DNA of 48,550 nt from an uncultured Dehalococcoidia bacterium. GTDB taxonomy: Bacteria > Chloroflexota > Dehalococcoidia > GIF9 > UBA5629. The notes below the pieces were generated by a model that ran no database searches, was not told where the DNA came from, and was given only the letters and a program-made list of their open reading frames with translations. Shown piece by piece: positions 27,515 to 36,316 of the stretch. Location of the stretch: assembly GCA_937975645.1 (NCBI GenBank), contig CALJTV010000035.1, forward strand, positions 1-48,550. The letters run 5' to 3'. Positions within the stretch are counted from its first letter, which is position 1; each line of letters begins with the position of its first letter. The position numbers and the translations under genes are program-made.

Positions 27515-28402
27515 TCAGCTGATGCCAGCTGTTTGGAGGATGTCTGGGACGACCTCCTCCCTACCGATAGCCATTATGTGGACGCCATCGCAGATGCCCT
27601 CTTTTTTGATGGCGGCTATCATCCTGCCAGCTATCTCGATGCCCTTGTTAAGTGCTGTACCTTTTGGGGCGTTCGCTAGCTCATCCATCAGGTGCTGAGG
27701 GACAAAAATGCCGGGTACGTTTTCGTTCATATATTTTGCCATCCGTGCTGAGGAGAGCAGTACGATCCCAGCCAGGACCTTGACTGGGAACTGTCGGGCG
27801 AACTGCATAAACCTGGCGAACTTGTCCAGATCGTAGACCGCCTGCGTCTGAAAGAACTCGGCGCCAGCTTCCACCTTTTTCTCGAATTTGATCAATTGCG
27901 GCTCAATGGGGTTTGCCTCTGGGGTAACGATGGCACCGGCGCAGAATTCCACGGCACCATCGAGGTCATTGCCACCGAGGTCCTTTCCCGATTCCAGTGT
28001 CCGTATTGCCCGGAGTAACTGGACAGAGTCGAGGTCGAAGACGCCCTTGGCTTCCTTGTGGTCGCCCACAGGCACGGCGTCGCCAGTGAGGCAGAGTACA
28101 TTTCTGACCTCTTTGGTGTAGGCAAAAAGGAGTTCTGCCTGGAGGGCGAGGCGGTTGCGGTCGCGGCAGGTCATTTGCAAGATCGGCTCACCGCCTCGCT
28201 CTTTGATCGCCAGGCAGCCACCGATGGAAGGGAAGCGCATCACCGAGCTCTGGTGGTCAGTGACATTGAGAGCGTCCACCTTATCTTTAAGCAGGTCGAT
28301 GTGGTGGTACATCTTCTCCAGGTTTGTTCCCTTGGGCGGGCCTATCTCGCTGGTGACGACGAATTTTCCTGAATTGAGGGCTTCTTTAAACTTTGAAGGC
28401 AT
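27515..28402 (-). CDS. metF: Methylene-tetrahydrofolate reductase, catalytic subunit
   Basis: FAD-dependent TIM-barrel enzyme that reduces 5,10-methylene-THF to 5-methyl-THF, the last step of the methyl branch of the Wood-Ljungdahl pathway, and also supplies methionine synthesis. The 295 residues match short bacterial MetF. SEIGPPKGTNLEKM near 18-31 carries the conserved Glu, followed by DALNVTDHQSSVMRFPSI, VLCLTGDAVPVGDH with the GD motif near 106-112, and the QTQAVYDLDKFARFM segment. It lies 16 bases after metV, making the two-subunit MetVF type, and downstream of NuoF/NuoE-like genes that can provide electrons. Confidence 0.94.
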   Translation of the reverse strand: MPSKFKEALNSGKFVVTSEIGPPKGTNLEKMYHHIDLLKDKVDALNVTDHQSSVMRFPSIGGCLAIKERGGEPILQMTCRDRNRLALQAELLFAYTKEVRNVLCLTGDAVPVGDHKEAKGVFDLDSVQLLRAIRTLESGKDLGGNDLDGAVEFCAGAIVTPEANPIEPQLIKFEKKVEAGAEFFQTQAVYDLDKFARFMQFARQFPVKVLAGIVLLSSARMAKYMNENVPGIFVPQHLMDELANAPKGTALNKGIEIAGRMIAAIKKEGICDGVHIMAIGREEVVPDILQTAGIS

Positions 28403-28418
28403 GTTCCACCTCGCTTCC

Positions 28419-29066
28419 TCAGAACACCCTGACAGTCCGTGGTCGGGGGACGACCTGATAGTTTTTAGGTGGCTGGTACTTCCGCATCATTTCCAACCTA
28501 CCCTGTTCTTTGAGTCGGCTGTAAATGAGCGTCCAGGCGCAGTCCTTTTCCTTGTCCACCTCGCACTTACCGTTATTGGTGCCGCCGCAGGGACCGTTGA
28601 GCAGTCCTTTGTGACAGGCAGTGATGGGGCAGACACCAGCCATCTCACCGAGAAGGCACTGCCCGCACTGGGCACAGACTTCGTGGAACACGCCCTGTCC
28701 ATCGTCCATGCCGATGAACAGCGTGTCTAGGGCGGGGATGACCGGCTTATTAAACGCATTGTTGCCCACCCTGTGCACGCCCAGGGCACACGCCATCACC
28801 AGTATGGCGTGCGCGCTGAGTATGGAGCCCTGGTGCTCGCCCACCAGTGCCTCGGTGACATCGTCGCAGGCGACCGGGATGACTACGGAGCCGGTGACGA
28901 ACTTGCCCTGTGACTCCAGCTTTTCCCTCATAGCTGTCACCTCCTCAACCCCGCCGGTGCGGGTCAGCGTGGCACAGGTACCACAACCGGCGATGAAGAT
29001 GCGGCTGAAGCCTCGGAGCTGCTCTGTAATCTCTTCAAACGGCTTCTGTCTGGTTATGGACTTCAT
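28419..29066 (-). CDS. metV: MetV-type methylene-tetrahydrofolate reductase iron-sulfur/zinc subunit
   Basis: Small subunit of the MetVF reductase of acetogens (MTHFR C-terminal family). About 215 residues from ATG 29066, chosen because AAGGAGGT (29071-29078) is 4-5 bases upstream. A longer frame starts at 29093. The N-terminal half has IFIAGCGTCATLTRTGGVEE near 25-44. The C-terminal half is cysteine-rich, with CAQCGQCLLGE, GVCPITACHKGLLNGPCGG and KCEVDKEKDCAW, the family's metal-binding pattern. It would relay electrons from the NuoF-like protein encoded just upstream to MetF. The ribosome site lies inside the end of that upstream gene. Confidence 0.9.
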   Translation of the reverse strand: MKSITRQKPFEEITEQLRGFSRIFIAGCGTCATLTRTGGVEEVTAMREKLESQGKFVTGSVVIPVACDDVTEALVGEHQGSILSAHAILVMACALGVHRVGNNAFNKPVIPALDTLFIGMDDGQGVFHEVCAQCGQCLLGEMAGVCPITACHKGLLNGPCGGTNNGKCEVDKEKDCAWTLIYSRLKEQGRLEMMRKYQPPKNYQVVPRPRTVRVF

Positions 29067-29076
29067 ATTTACCTCC

Positions 29077-32000
29077 TTAACCCTCCAGGTCACACCTCAG
29101 GCACCGCCGGGCTTCGTACCTAGCTTGTTCTTCAGAAAGCCCGAGTTCGGTCTCTTGGAAACTGCGCCTCCTTACCTCCAGGGGAAGTACGGGTGGTCTT
29201 GGTCTAAAGGCAGGCTGCCAGGTCTCCGCTTCTTCTGTGGTTGGCTTTTCTGCAGGACTCGCGCTGGGCTCTTTTATGTCGTACATGTGCACCCGCGAGG
29301 TATCATTTCTAAAATACTTATCGATTGCCAGAGCCCCTCTTCTGCCGCTGGCGATGGCATCGATTATCATGCCGGGACCGAAGACGAAATCGCCGCCGGC
29401 GAAGACGCCGGGCACATTGGTACTGAGAGTGTTAGAATCGACCACCAGTCTCTCCCAGCGGCTGCGTTCCAAGGCGCTGTCAGGCGGCAGGAAGGAGAGG
29501 TCGGCTGCCTGGCCCACGGCGGCGATAACGGTGTCCGCCTCGACGAAGAATTCCGACTCGGGGATGGGGATGGGTCGGCGACGACCGCTTTCATCCGGCT
29601 CAGCCAGCTTCATACGGACGCACTGTAAGCCAGCCACACTGCTGTCACGGCTGACGACCCTCGTGGGACCGACGAGGAAGTGGATTTTGATGCCTTCAGC
29701 CAACGCTTCATTGAATTCCACCTCGGTCACCGGCATCTCCTCTCGGGAGCGTCTATAGTAGACATTGACCTCTTCGGCGCCGAGACGGAGGGCAGTGCGT
29801 GAGGCATCGAGTGCCACGTTGCCACCACCGATGACCGCTACGCGCCGTCCCACTTTCACCAGCTGCCCCAGCTTGACGTTGCGCAAGAACTTTAAGCCGT
29901 AATAGAAGCCGGACAGCGCTTCGCTTTCGCCCGGTATGCCGATTGTCTGGCTCTTCTGTGCACCGGCAGCGATGAACACGGCGTCATAGCCACTGGAGCG
30001 TAGATGTTCTATGGTGAAGCTGGCGTTAAGCGGCGTGTTGTACCGTATCTCCACACCCCGCTTCACTATATGATTGATCTCGTTATCTATGACCTCCCGT
30101 GGGAGGCGGAAGTCCGGTATCGCCACTGCGGGCATGCCGCCGCCCACTGCGGCAGCCTCGAAGACGGTTACCCCATAACCCATCTGTGCTAGGAAATAGG
30201 CGCAGGAGAGGCCGCAGGGACCGGCGCCGACCACTGCTACCTTCTCTTTCTTTGTCCTGGGGAAGGGCTGTGGTGTGGGCAGTTCGTGGATATGTTCAAA
30301 ATACCAGTCGGCGACGAACCTCTTCAGTGCCCTGATAGCCACCGGCTCATCCAGCTCCCCGCGTCGGCACCTGCCCTCGCAGGGGTGGTGGCAGATGCGA
30401 CCGCAGATGGCGGGGAAGGGGTTCCTCTCACGGATGGTCTCTATCGATTCAAGGTATTCACCGGCAGCGACGTGGGCAACGTACTTCGGAATGTTGATGC
30501 CCACGGGACAGGTGTGCTGACAGGGAGAGATCATCAAGGCATCGCACACTGCCGCCGGGCACTTCTTCTCCTTAATATGGGCTTCGTACTCATCGCGGAA
30601 GTAGTTGAGCGTGGTAAGGACAGGATTGGGACAGGTCTGCCCCAGCCCGCAGAGTGAGCACTCTTTGACTGTCCTGGCTATGGTGAGCAGAGTATCGATG
30701 TCACTATCACGCCCTTTGCCCTGGGTGATCCTGGTGAGTATCTCCAGCATCTGCTTTGTCCCCAGCCGGCAGGGGACACATTTGCCGCAAGACTCCATCT
30801 GGGTGAAGCTAAGGAAGTAACGGGCAACCTCTACCATGCAGGTGGTCTCGTCCATCACCACCATGCCGCCGGAGCCCATTATGGAGCCCAACCTGGCGAG
30901 GTTTTCGTAGTCCACTGGGGTATCGAGGAACTGTGCTGGAATGCAGCCTCCGGATGGTCCCCCGGTCTGCACCGCTTTGAACCGCTTGCCTCGGGGGATA
31001 CCGCCACCGATGTCGAAGATAATGGTGGAAAGAGGAGTGCCCATAGGTACCTCCACCAGACCGCTGTTTGCCACCTTTCCGGTGAGGGCAAAGACCGCTG
31101 TCCCTTTGCTCTTTTCGGTGCCGATGCTGGCAAACCAGTCGGCGCCATTGGCGATGATCAGCGGCACGGAAGCCAGGGTCTTCACATTGTTGATGATGGT
31201 AGGCCTTCGATCCAGTCCTGATTGTGCTGGGAAGGGTGGGCGGGGGCGGGGCATGCCGCGTCGGCTCTCGATGGAGGCTATCAGCGCTGTCTCCTCACCG
31301 CAGACGAAGGCGCCGGCGCCCTCCTTGATCTCGATGGTGAAGTTAAAGCTGGAACCTAGGATATTGTTGCCAAGGTATCCTTTTTCCAGGCAGCGCTCCA
31401 CAACGTGGCGCACCCTCTTTACTGCCAGGGGGTATTCCGCCCGCACATAGATATACCCTCGGGTTGCTCCGATGGCATAGCCGGCGATGGTCAGCCCTTC
31501 GATGACGGCGCAGGGGTCTGCCTCGAGTATGGAGCGGTCCATGAAGGCACCGGGGTCACCCTCGTCGGCATTGCAAATGACGTACTTTTGGTTTCCCGGG
31601 GCGTTGCGGCAGAACTCCCACTTCCGCCAGGTGGGGAAACCGGCGCCCCCGCGTCCGCGCAGGCCCGATTTCTTTATCTCCTCGATGACCTGTTCCGGCG
31701 TCATCTCCAATAGGGCTTTACGTAGGGCACGGAAACCGCCGCTATTGATGTAGTCCTCGATGTTTTCAGGATTGATGTGGCCGCAGTTATGTAGAATGAC
31801 GCGCTGCTGCTTGGCATAAAAATTGATTTCAGAATAATATGGTATGCGTTTGCCGGTGAGCGGATCCTGATAGAAAAGGCGCTCTACAGGTGCACTATTT
31901 TGGAGGTGGGAACTGACGATCTCGGGGACATCGTCCACCTGGACATGGGTGTAGAAGATGCCCTCGGGCTCGACGACTACATTGGGACCCTGCTCGCAGA

Positions 32001-32145
32001 AGCCGTGACAGCCGGTGAAGTCGACCCTAGCGTTGTTTACCCCCAGCCTGGCTATCTCGTGCTGGAACGCCTCATAGACAGCGTCTGACCTGCTGGAAAT
32101 ACAGCCTGTTCCCTGGCAGACGAGCACAGTAACCGATGGTCTCAT
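29077..32145 (-). CDS. NuoF-GltD fusion: NAD(P)H-oxidising flavoprotein subunit
   Basis: A large (about 1022 residues) two-flavin fusion. Residues about 1-85 are a thioredoxin-like [2Fe-2S] domain (cysteines near 10, 15, 46 and 50). About 120-525 is a NuoF/HydB-type FMN and NADH domain with GLRGRGGAGFPTWRKW and CNADEGDPGAF, and a [4Fe-4S] site CGKCVPC plus the Cys of CGLGQ. About 540-600 has two [4Fe-4S] cysteine groups (CQHTCPVGI, CGRICHHPCEGRC). About 635-960 is a GltD/NfnB-like FAD and NAD(P) domain with GAGPCGLS and GGGNVALDASRTALRLG. The tail ends CLRCDLEG. ATG 32145 is preferred over GTG 32157, which lies within the nuoE-like gene. I infer the electron-input subunit of a complex with the NuoE-like, molybdopterin-like and MetVF proteins. 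Two flavin sites make bifurcation possible, but this is unproven. Confidence 0.92.
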   Translation of the reverse strand: MRPSVTVLVCQGTGCISSRSDAVYEAFQHEIARLGVNNARVDFTGCHGFCEQGPNVVVEPEGIFYTHVQVDDVPEIVSSHLQNSAPVERLFYQDPLTGKRIPYYSEINFYAKQQRVILHNCGHINPENIEDYINSGGFRALRKALLEMTPEQVIEEIKKSGLRGRGGAGFPTWRKWEFCRNAPGNQKYVICNADEGDPGAFMDRSILEADPCAVIEGLTIAGYAIGATRGYIYVRAEYPLAVKRVRHVVERCLEKGYLGNNILGSSFNFTIEIKEGAGAFVCGEETALIASIESRRGMPRPRPPFPAQSGLDRRPTIINNVKTLASVPLIIANGADWFASIGTEKSKGTAVFALTGKVANSGLVEVPMGTPLSTIIFDIGGGIPRGKRFKAVQTGGPSGGCIPAQFLDTPVDYENLARLGSIMGSGGMVVMDETTCMVEVARYFLSFTQMESCGKCVPCRLGTKQMLEILTRITQGKGRDSDIDTLLTIARTVKECSLCGLGQTCPNPVLTTLNYFRDEYEAHIKEKKCPAAVCDALMISPCQHTCPVGINIPKYVAHVAAGEYLESIETIRERNPFPAICGRICHHPCEGRCRRGELDEPVAIRALKRFVADWYFEHIHELPTPQPFPRTKKEKVAVVGAGPCGLSCAYFLAQMGYGVTVFEAAAVGGGMPAVAIPDFRLPREVIDNEINHIVKRGVEIRYNTPLNASFTIEHLRSSGYDAVFIAAGAQKSQTIGIPGESEALSGFYYGLKFLRNVKLGQLVKVGRRVAVIGGGNVALDASRTALRLGAEEVNVYYRRSREEMPVTEVEFNEALAEGIKIHFLVGPTRVVSRDSSVAGLQCVRMKLAEPDESGRRRPIPIPESEFFVEADTVIAAVGQAADLSFLPPDSALERSRWERLVVDSNTLSTNVPGVFAGGDFVFGPGMIIDAIASGRRGALAIDKYFRNDTSRVHMYDIKEPSASPAEKPTTEEAETWQPAFRPRPPVLPLEVRRRSFQETELGLSEEQARYEARRCLRCDLEG

Positions 32146-32146
32146 C

Positions 32147-32629
32147 TTAATCACCACCCCTTTTCAGTAGATACTCCACCTTCTTCGGGTTCATATGCCC
32201 AAACACCCTATCCCCGATGACAATATTTGGTGCCAGAGCGCAAACTCCGATGCATGCCACCGTCTCCAAGGTGTATTCCATGTCAGGGGTTGTCTCGCCC
32301 TCTTCGATGCCCAGGTTCTGCTTGACCAGCTTCAGGATGGTCTTGCCGCCCCTGACATGGCAGGCCGTGCCGCGGCATACCCTGACCACCTTTTTGCCGC
32401 GTGGCTTGGTATAGAGCTGAGCGTAGAAGGAGATGACACCCTGCACCTGGCTGGGGAACAGCTTGAGATACTGTGCTATAAGCGGTACCGATTCCTGCGG
32501 AATATAGCCGAACTCGCTCTGTATTTTCTGCACCAACGGTATCAGCGGCCACCTTTGCCCGGCGTAGTCAGCGATAATCGCTGTAAGCTTTTCCAGGTCT
32601 GGCTTGGTATTTAATAGTTGTTCAGCCAT
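32147..32629 (-). CDS. NuoE-like [2Fe-2S] subunit (24-kDa type)
   Basis: Thioredoxin-fold [2Fe-2S] protein of the NADH-dehydrogenase/HydC family. The 160 residues have the helical N-terminus (LIPLVQKIQSEFGYIPQE) and the four ligands in CRGTACHVRGG (Cys near 84 and 89) and CIGVCALAPN (near 125 and 129). It works as partner of the NuoF domain encoded next and takes electrons from FMN. Its 5' end overlaps the stop region of the molybdopterin-subunit gene by 8 bases, so the genes are translationally coupled. Confidence 0.93.
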   Translation of the reverse strand: MAEQLLNTKPDLEKLTAIIADYAGQRWPLIPLVQKIQSEFGYIPQESVPLIAQYLKLFPSQVQGVISFYAQLYTKPRGKKVVRVCRGTACHVRGGKTILKLVKQNLGIEEGETTPDMEYTLETVACIGVCALAPNIVIGDRVFGHMNPKKVEYLLKRGGD

Positions 32630-35291
32630 CGCTGTCTACCCTTTGCACCTTCACCCGGCAGGACTTGAAAGCCGGTGCTTTCGATTGTGTATCGAGTCTG
32701 ATACGGAACAGCACGTTCACTGCGATATCAGGGAATGAACACGGAATGAATACCGTTCCCTGGGGTATATCGGCTGATGATCTCACCGGAGCTATCACCT
32801 CGCCCGCCGCTGAGGTGATCTTTACCGTGTCTCCGTTGTCCAAGCCCAGGCTGTGGGTGTCCTCGGGGTTGAGCTCGGCGTACCCTTGCGAAAGGAACTT
32901 TTTCAGCCTCGGTGCTTTGAGTGACCATATACTGTTGCTGTGGTGGGGGAAAACACCGCCTGTGAGCAGGAGGAACGGGTATTCGTGGTCATCCAGTTTG
33001 GCGGGTACCTGATATTCAACGGGTGAAAAGCGGGGGAAACCGCGCGGCGCCTCCTCCACAGGTTGCTGGCGGGTACCTGTGCTCTGGATATCGAAGTCCC
33101 TGCCCTCACCGCCATAATACTGGTAACCGGGTACGCAGTCCTCCATCTCCGCCACAATGTCGTCGAAGTGTGAAAAGGGCAGCGGTCTTTTCATCCTGGC
33201 CGCGATCTCTGCCAATATCTGCCAGTCAGGGCGACCCTCTCCGGGTGGTGTGACTGCCCTGCGGAACCTCCTTATCTTCCCCTCGAAGTTTATCGTGGTA
33301 CCGTCCTTTTCTAAGGGGCTGGCTCCGGGAAGCACCACGGTGGCTAACTTCGCTGTCTCGGTGAGGAAAATGTCCTGAACTACGAGGAACTCCAGTGAGG
33401 CGAGGGCTTCTGTGACCATCTGTCGGTCAGGGAAGGTGGAGATGGGGTCCTCGCCGCAGATATAAAGCGCCCTTATTTTCCCGGAGATCGCTCCCTGTAG
33501 CATCTCAATAGCGGTCAGCCCTGGCGGGTCTGGTAGGTTTACCCTCCAGAGCGTCTCAAGGTCACCCCTTGCCCTAGTATCGGTGGCGCTGCGGAACCCA
33601 GGGAGGAGGTGGGGTGACAGTCCCATAGCCATGACACCGTAGCTATTGCTTTCTCTATACAGGGTGGTGATGCCCCCGCCCTTGCGCAGGGCATTGCCAG
33701 TGAGCAGTGCCAGGTTGGCGATTGCCCTGACACAGTCGGTGCCGGTGGGGTACTGGGTTATACCGCTGCCGTGGACTAAGGACGCTTGCCTTGCCCGAGC
33801 ATAGAACCTGGCGGCAGCGACTATCTGTCCAGCGGGGACGCCGGTAACCCCGGCGGCATATTCTGGAGTGTAGTGTTCTACAGACCTGACGAGCGGCTCA
33901 AAATTGTCGGTGCGCCGCACCACAAATTCCTTGTCCAGCAAGTTTTCCTTTACGATCACATGCGCCAGGGCACTCAGCAGTGCTATATCAGTCCCCGGCT
34001 TCGGCTGCAGATGGAGCGTGGCGAAGAAAGCAAGCCTGGTGCGGCGTGGGTCTATCAGTATCAGACAGGCGCCTTTGCCCTTGACCGCGCGCTTGATGGC
34101 GTAGCCTACCGCCGGGGCAGATGTGGTGGGGTCAGCACCTACCACCATAATTACATCCGATTTTTCGATTGCCTCCACATGGTTTGCTGGCTGGGGCAAG
34201 CCGATGGTGGTCGCCAGCCCCAGGATGGTGGCGGCACTGTAAAGGCGGCTGCCACTGTCTACATTACTGGTACCGATGGTGCATCTGGCAAGCCGTTGCA
34301 GCAGGTAGGCTTCTTCGTTGGTGCAATGGGCTGAACCGAGCACGGCTACGCTCTCGGCGCCGTGTTTGCTTATCACCTTTTCCAGTCCGTCAGCTACCAG
34401 TGTCAGCGCCTCTTCCCAGTCGCTCTGTTGTAGGCTGCCGTTTCTCCTGATAAGAGGCGTGGTGAGCCTGTCTGGACTGTGGGTGAAGTCATAACCGTAG
34501 CTACCGCGGACGCAGAGGGGACGATAGCCGGTGCCGTCTGTTTCCGCGGGTATCGAGCGGATGATACGGTTGTCCTTGATTTCGAGCTCGATGCTGCAAC
34601 CGCAGCCGCAATGAGGACAGGTTGTCTTTACCTTGTTCCGCGTTGTCCCGCGGTACGGCGCATCCCTTTCCATCAGGGCACCGGTGGGACAGAGCGCCAC
34701 ACAGGTACCGCAAAAGGTGCAATCTGAGGACTCCAGTGGCACGTCCCCGAAAGTCGCTGGCTTAGACTTGAACCCTCTCTGGAAATAGTCGAGGACACCC
34801 TCGACTACCAGTTCTTGGCATGCCCTGATACATCTGGCGCAGAGCACGCACTTGCTCAGGTCACGCTGGATGAAGGGGTTGACGTCCTGGATGGTGGCTA
34901 CCTGGGGTACGCGTTGAAGCTGAGTCAACGACAGCCCCATCTCAGCGGCGATGCCCCTTAGCTTGCAGCGGTTGCCCTTATCGCACACCGGACAGGCGTC
35001 GGGATGGCTTGCCAGCATGAGTTCCACAATGGTCCTGCGGTGGGTGACCACCCGTGGCGAGCGGGTGTTGATGACCATTCCAGAAGCTATTGGGGTGACG
35101 CAGGCTGCCATCAGGGCACCGCTTTTCTCTTCTTCGACGATGCAAAGACGGCAGGCGCCGATATCGGGGAGGTGGTCATCATGGCATAGCGTCGGAATAT
35201 GCACCCCTGCCTCCCGTGCTAAGGCAAGGATACTCATTCCTGCGTAGCCGCTTACCTCGTTGCCATCCAGCGTAATCGTTATCGGCTGCAA
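32622..35291 (-). CDS. Formate-dehydrogenase-like molybdopterin oxidoreductase subunit with active-site Tyr
   Basis: An 889-residue protein laid out like NAD-linked FdhA/NuoG. A [2Fe-2S] ferredoxin (C36, C47, C50, C64) is followed by a His/Cys cluster (H96, C100, C103, C109), two [4Fe-4S] clusters (C148-C158 and C191-C201), the pterin-proximal [4Fe-4S] (C225, C228, C232, C260), and then the pterin domains with GADPTTSAP, IDPRRT and GEDPISTFPD. In formate dehydrogenases a Sec or Cys ligates the metal in the motif VDxxARxU/C-H. Here the segment reads SNVDSGSRLYSAA, so Tyr351 and Ser352 replace the Sec/Cys and the catalytic His. It is therefore probably not a standard formate dehydrogenase. It may be a NuoG-like wire or act on another substrate. 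TTG start with GGGGTGG upstream. The ends of the cluster genes overlap. Confidence 0.9.
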   Translation of the reverse strand: MQPITITLDGNEVSGYAGMSILALAREAGVHIPTLCHDDHLPDIGACRLCIVEEEKSGALMAACVTPIASGMVINTRSPRVVTHRRTIVELMLASHPDACPVCDKGNRCKLRGIAAEMGLSLTQLQRVPQVATIQDVNPFIQRDLSKCVLCARCIRACQELVVEGVLDYFQRGFKSKPATFGDVPLESSDCTFCGTCVALCPTGALMERDAPYRGTTRNKVKTTCPHCGCGCSIELEIKDNRIIRSIPAETDGTGYRPLCVRGSYGYDFTHSPDRLTTPLIRRNGSLQQSDWEEALTLVADGLEKVISKHGAESVAVLGSAHCTNEEAYLLQRLARCTIGTSNVDSGSRLYSAATILGLATTIGLPQPANHVEAIEKSDVIMVVGADPTTSAPAVGYAIKRAVKGKGACLILIDPRRTRLAFFATLHLQPKPGTDIALLSALAHVIVKENLLDKEFVVRRTDNFEPLVRSVEHYTPEYAAGVTGVPAGQIVAAARFYARARQASLVHGSGITQYPTGTDCVRAIANLALLTGNALRKGGGITTLYRESNSYGVMAMGLSPHLLPGFRSATDTRARGDLETLWRVNLPDPPGLTAIEMLQGAISGKIRALYICGEDPISTFPDRQMVTEALASLEFLVVQDIFLTETAKLATVVLPGASPLEKDGTTINFEGKIRRFRRAVTPPGEGRPDWQILAEIAARMKRPLPFSHFDDIVAEMEDCVPGYQYYGGEGRDFDIQSTGTRQQPVEEAPRGFPRFSPVEYQVPAKLDDHEYPFLLLTGGVFPHHSNSIWSLKAPRLKKFLSQGYAELNPEDTHSLGLDNGDTVKITSAAGEVIAPVRSSADIPQGTVFIPCSFPDIAVNVLFRIRLDTQSKAPAFKSCRVKVQRVDSDG

Positions 35292-35340
35292 TGCACCACC
35301 ACCCCGAAAAAGGGTCTGGTGTTATGCCGGACCAGCCGGC

Positions 35341-36126
35341 TCAGAGCGGGACCGGGACGCGCTCGCCTTTATCGGCTGCCCTGATGGCGGCGAGCAGCAT
35401 AGAACTGGCGCTTTTTTTAGGAATGAAGCCGAAGGCACCCACCCGCTCGCTGGCACGCACGTTGGCTTCGTCGGCGTACTGTGTCAGCATCAGCACCCGG
35501 GAAGGTATGCCCTTTTCGTTCAGTTCTCTGGTGGCTTCGAGCCCGTCCATGCCTGGCATGGCGATATCCATGAGGACTATGTCAGGCATAAGTTCACGAG
35601 CTTTTCGTATGGCTTCGGTGCCATCGACTGCCTCCCCCACCACCTGGATATCGGGCTGCAGACCGAGCAGGACGCGGATACCCTCCCTGACGACCACGTG
35701 GTCGTCCACTATAAGCACCTTTATCTTCCTAGTCGTCCTATCGAGCACCTTTCTCACCGCGACCATCATCATCTCCACCTCGACGGGCTTCTGGAAATAG
35801 TCCTCAGCCTCCAGTTGCATGCCCTCCTCCCATCGCCATCCCCTGGTCAGCCGTTGCTCTGGCGGGGCATCGACCACCAACAGGGGGATGTCGCTAAAGC
35901 TGGGGCTCTTCCTCAGCCACTGGTGGAACTGGAAGGCGGCGCCGCGTGGCTCGAGGGTGCCGATGATGACTAAGTCGGGCTTATGGTAGCGCACCATTTC
36001 CTGCGCCTCTGCTAGGGAGTGGGCGTGGAGTGCTACATAGTCGGAAACTTGCAGTGCCTTACTTACCTCTGTGACAAACTCTATTTCGTCATCCACCACC
36101 AGGACTTTCATTTTCTTTTCTTCCAT
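35341..36126 (-). CDS. Double-receiver response regulator without output domain
   Basis: 261 residues: two CheY-like receiver domains (about 6-125 and 135-258) and no DNA-binding domain. The second is intact, with DD near 141, Asp187 in PDIVLMDIAMPGMDG and a KK pair near 236. In the first, the phospho-acceptor is lost: the equivalent of PDLVILD reads PDLVIIGT, with Gly56 in place of Asp. Such proteins often act as phosphate sinks or adaptors. AAGGAGG lies 8 bases before the ATG. It sits between the NarL-type regulator and the oxidoreductase genes (49 bp before the latter), so it may be part of the same control circuit. Confidence 0.88.
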   Translation of the reverse strand: MEEKKMKVLVVDDEIEFVTEVSKALQVSDYVALHAHSLAEAQEMVRYHKPDLVIIGTLEPRGAAFQFHQWLRKSPSFSDIPLLVVDAPPEQRLTRGWRWEEGMQLEAEDYFQKPVEVEMMMVAVRKVLDRTTRKIKVLIVDDHVVVREGIRVLLGLQPDIQVVGEAVDGTEAIRKARELMPDIVLMDIAMPGMDGLEATRELNEKGIPSRVLMLTQYADEANVRASERVGAFGFIPKKSASSMLLAAIRAADKGERVPVPL

Positions 36127-36316
36127 TTCCAGCCTCCTTACCGCAGCTCCCTTGCCTAGCGCGAGTGGGTGCCGCGTCTTTATCTTAAGTGTAGCTACTT
36201 ATTTGGAGGAGTCACAGAGGTGAACACCCCAGAAGACGCGGGGAAAATGCCGTAGTTTTACCGGGGAAGGCGCCGATATTTTGCCGGGATTTTGCGTAGT
36301 CGGCTGCTGGGAGGTG

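Noticed and set aside
28621..29628. Long plus-strand frames opposite metV and the NuoF-GltD gene
   Set aside because: They lack domain motifs and ribosome sites and lie antisense to clearly conserved genes. The same holds for other long antisense frames such as 35260-35973 and 46785-47468.
32622..35291. Formate dehydrogenase with in-frame UGA for Sec
   Set aside because: The frame is continuous without any TGA, and the codon at the Sec position encodes Tyr.
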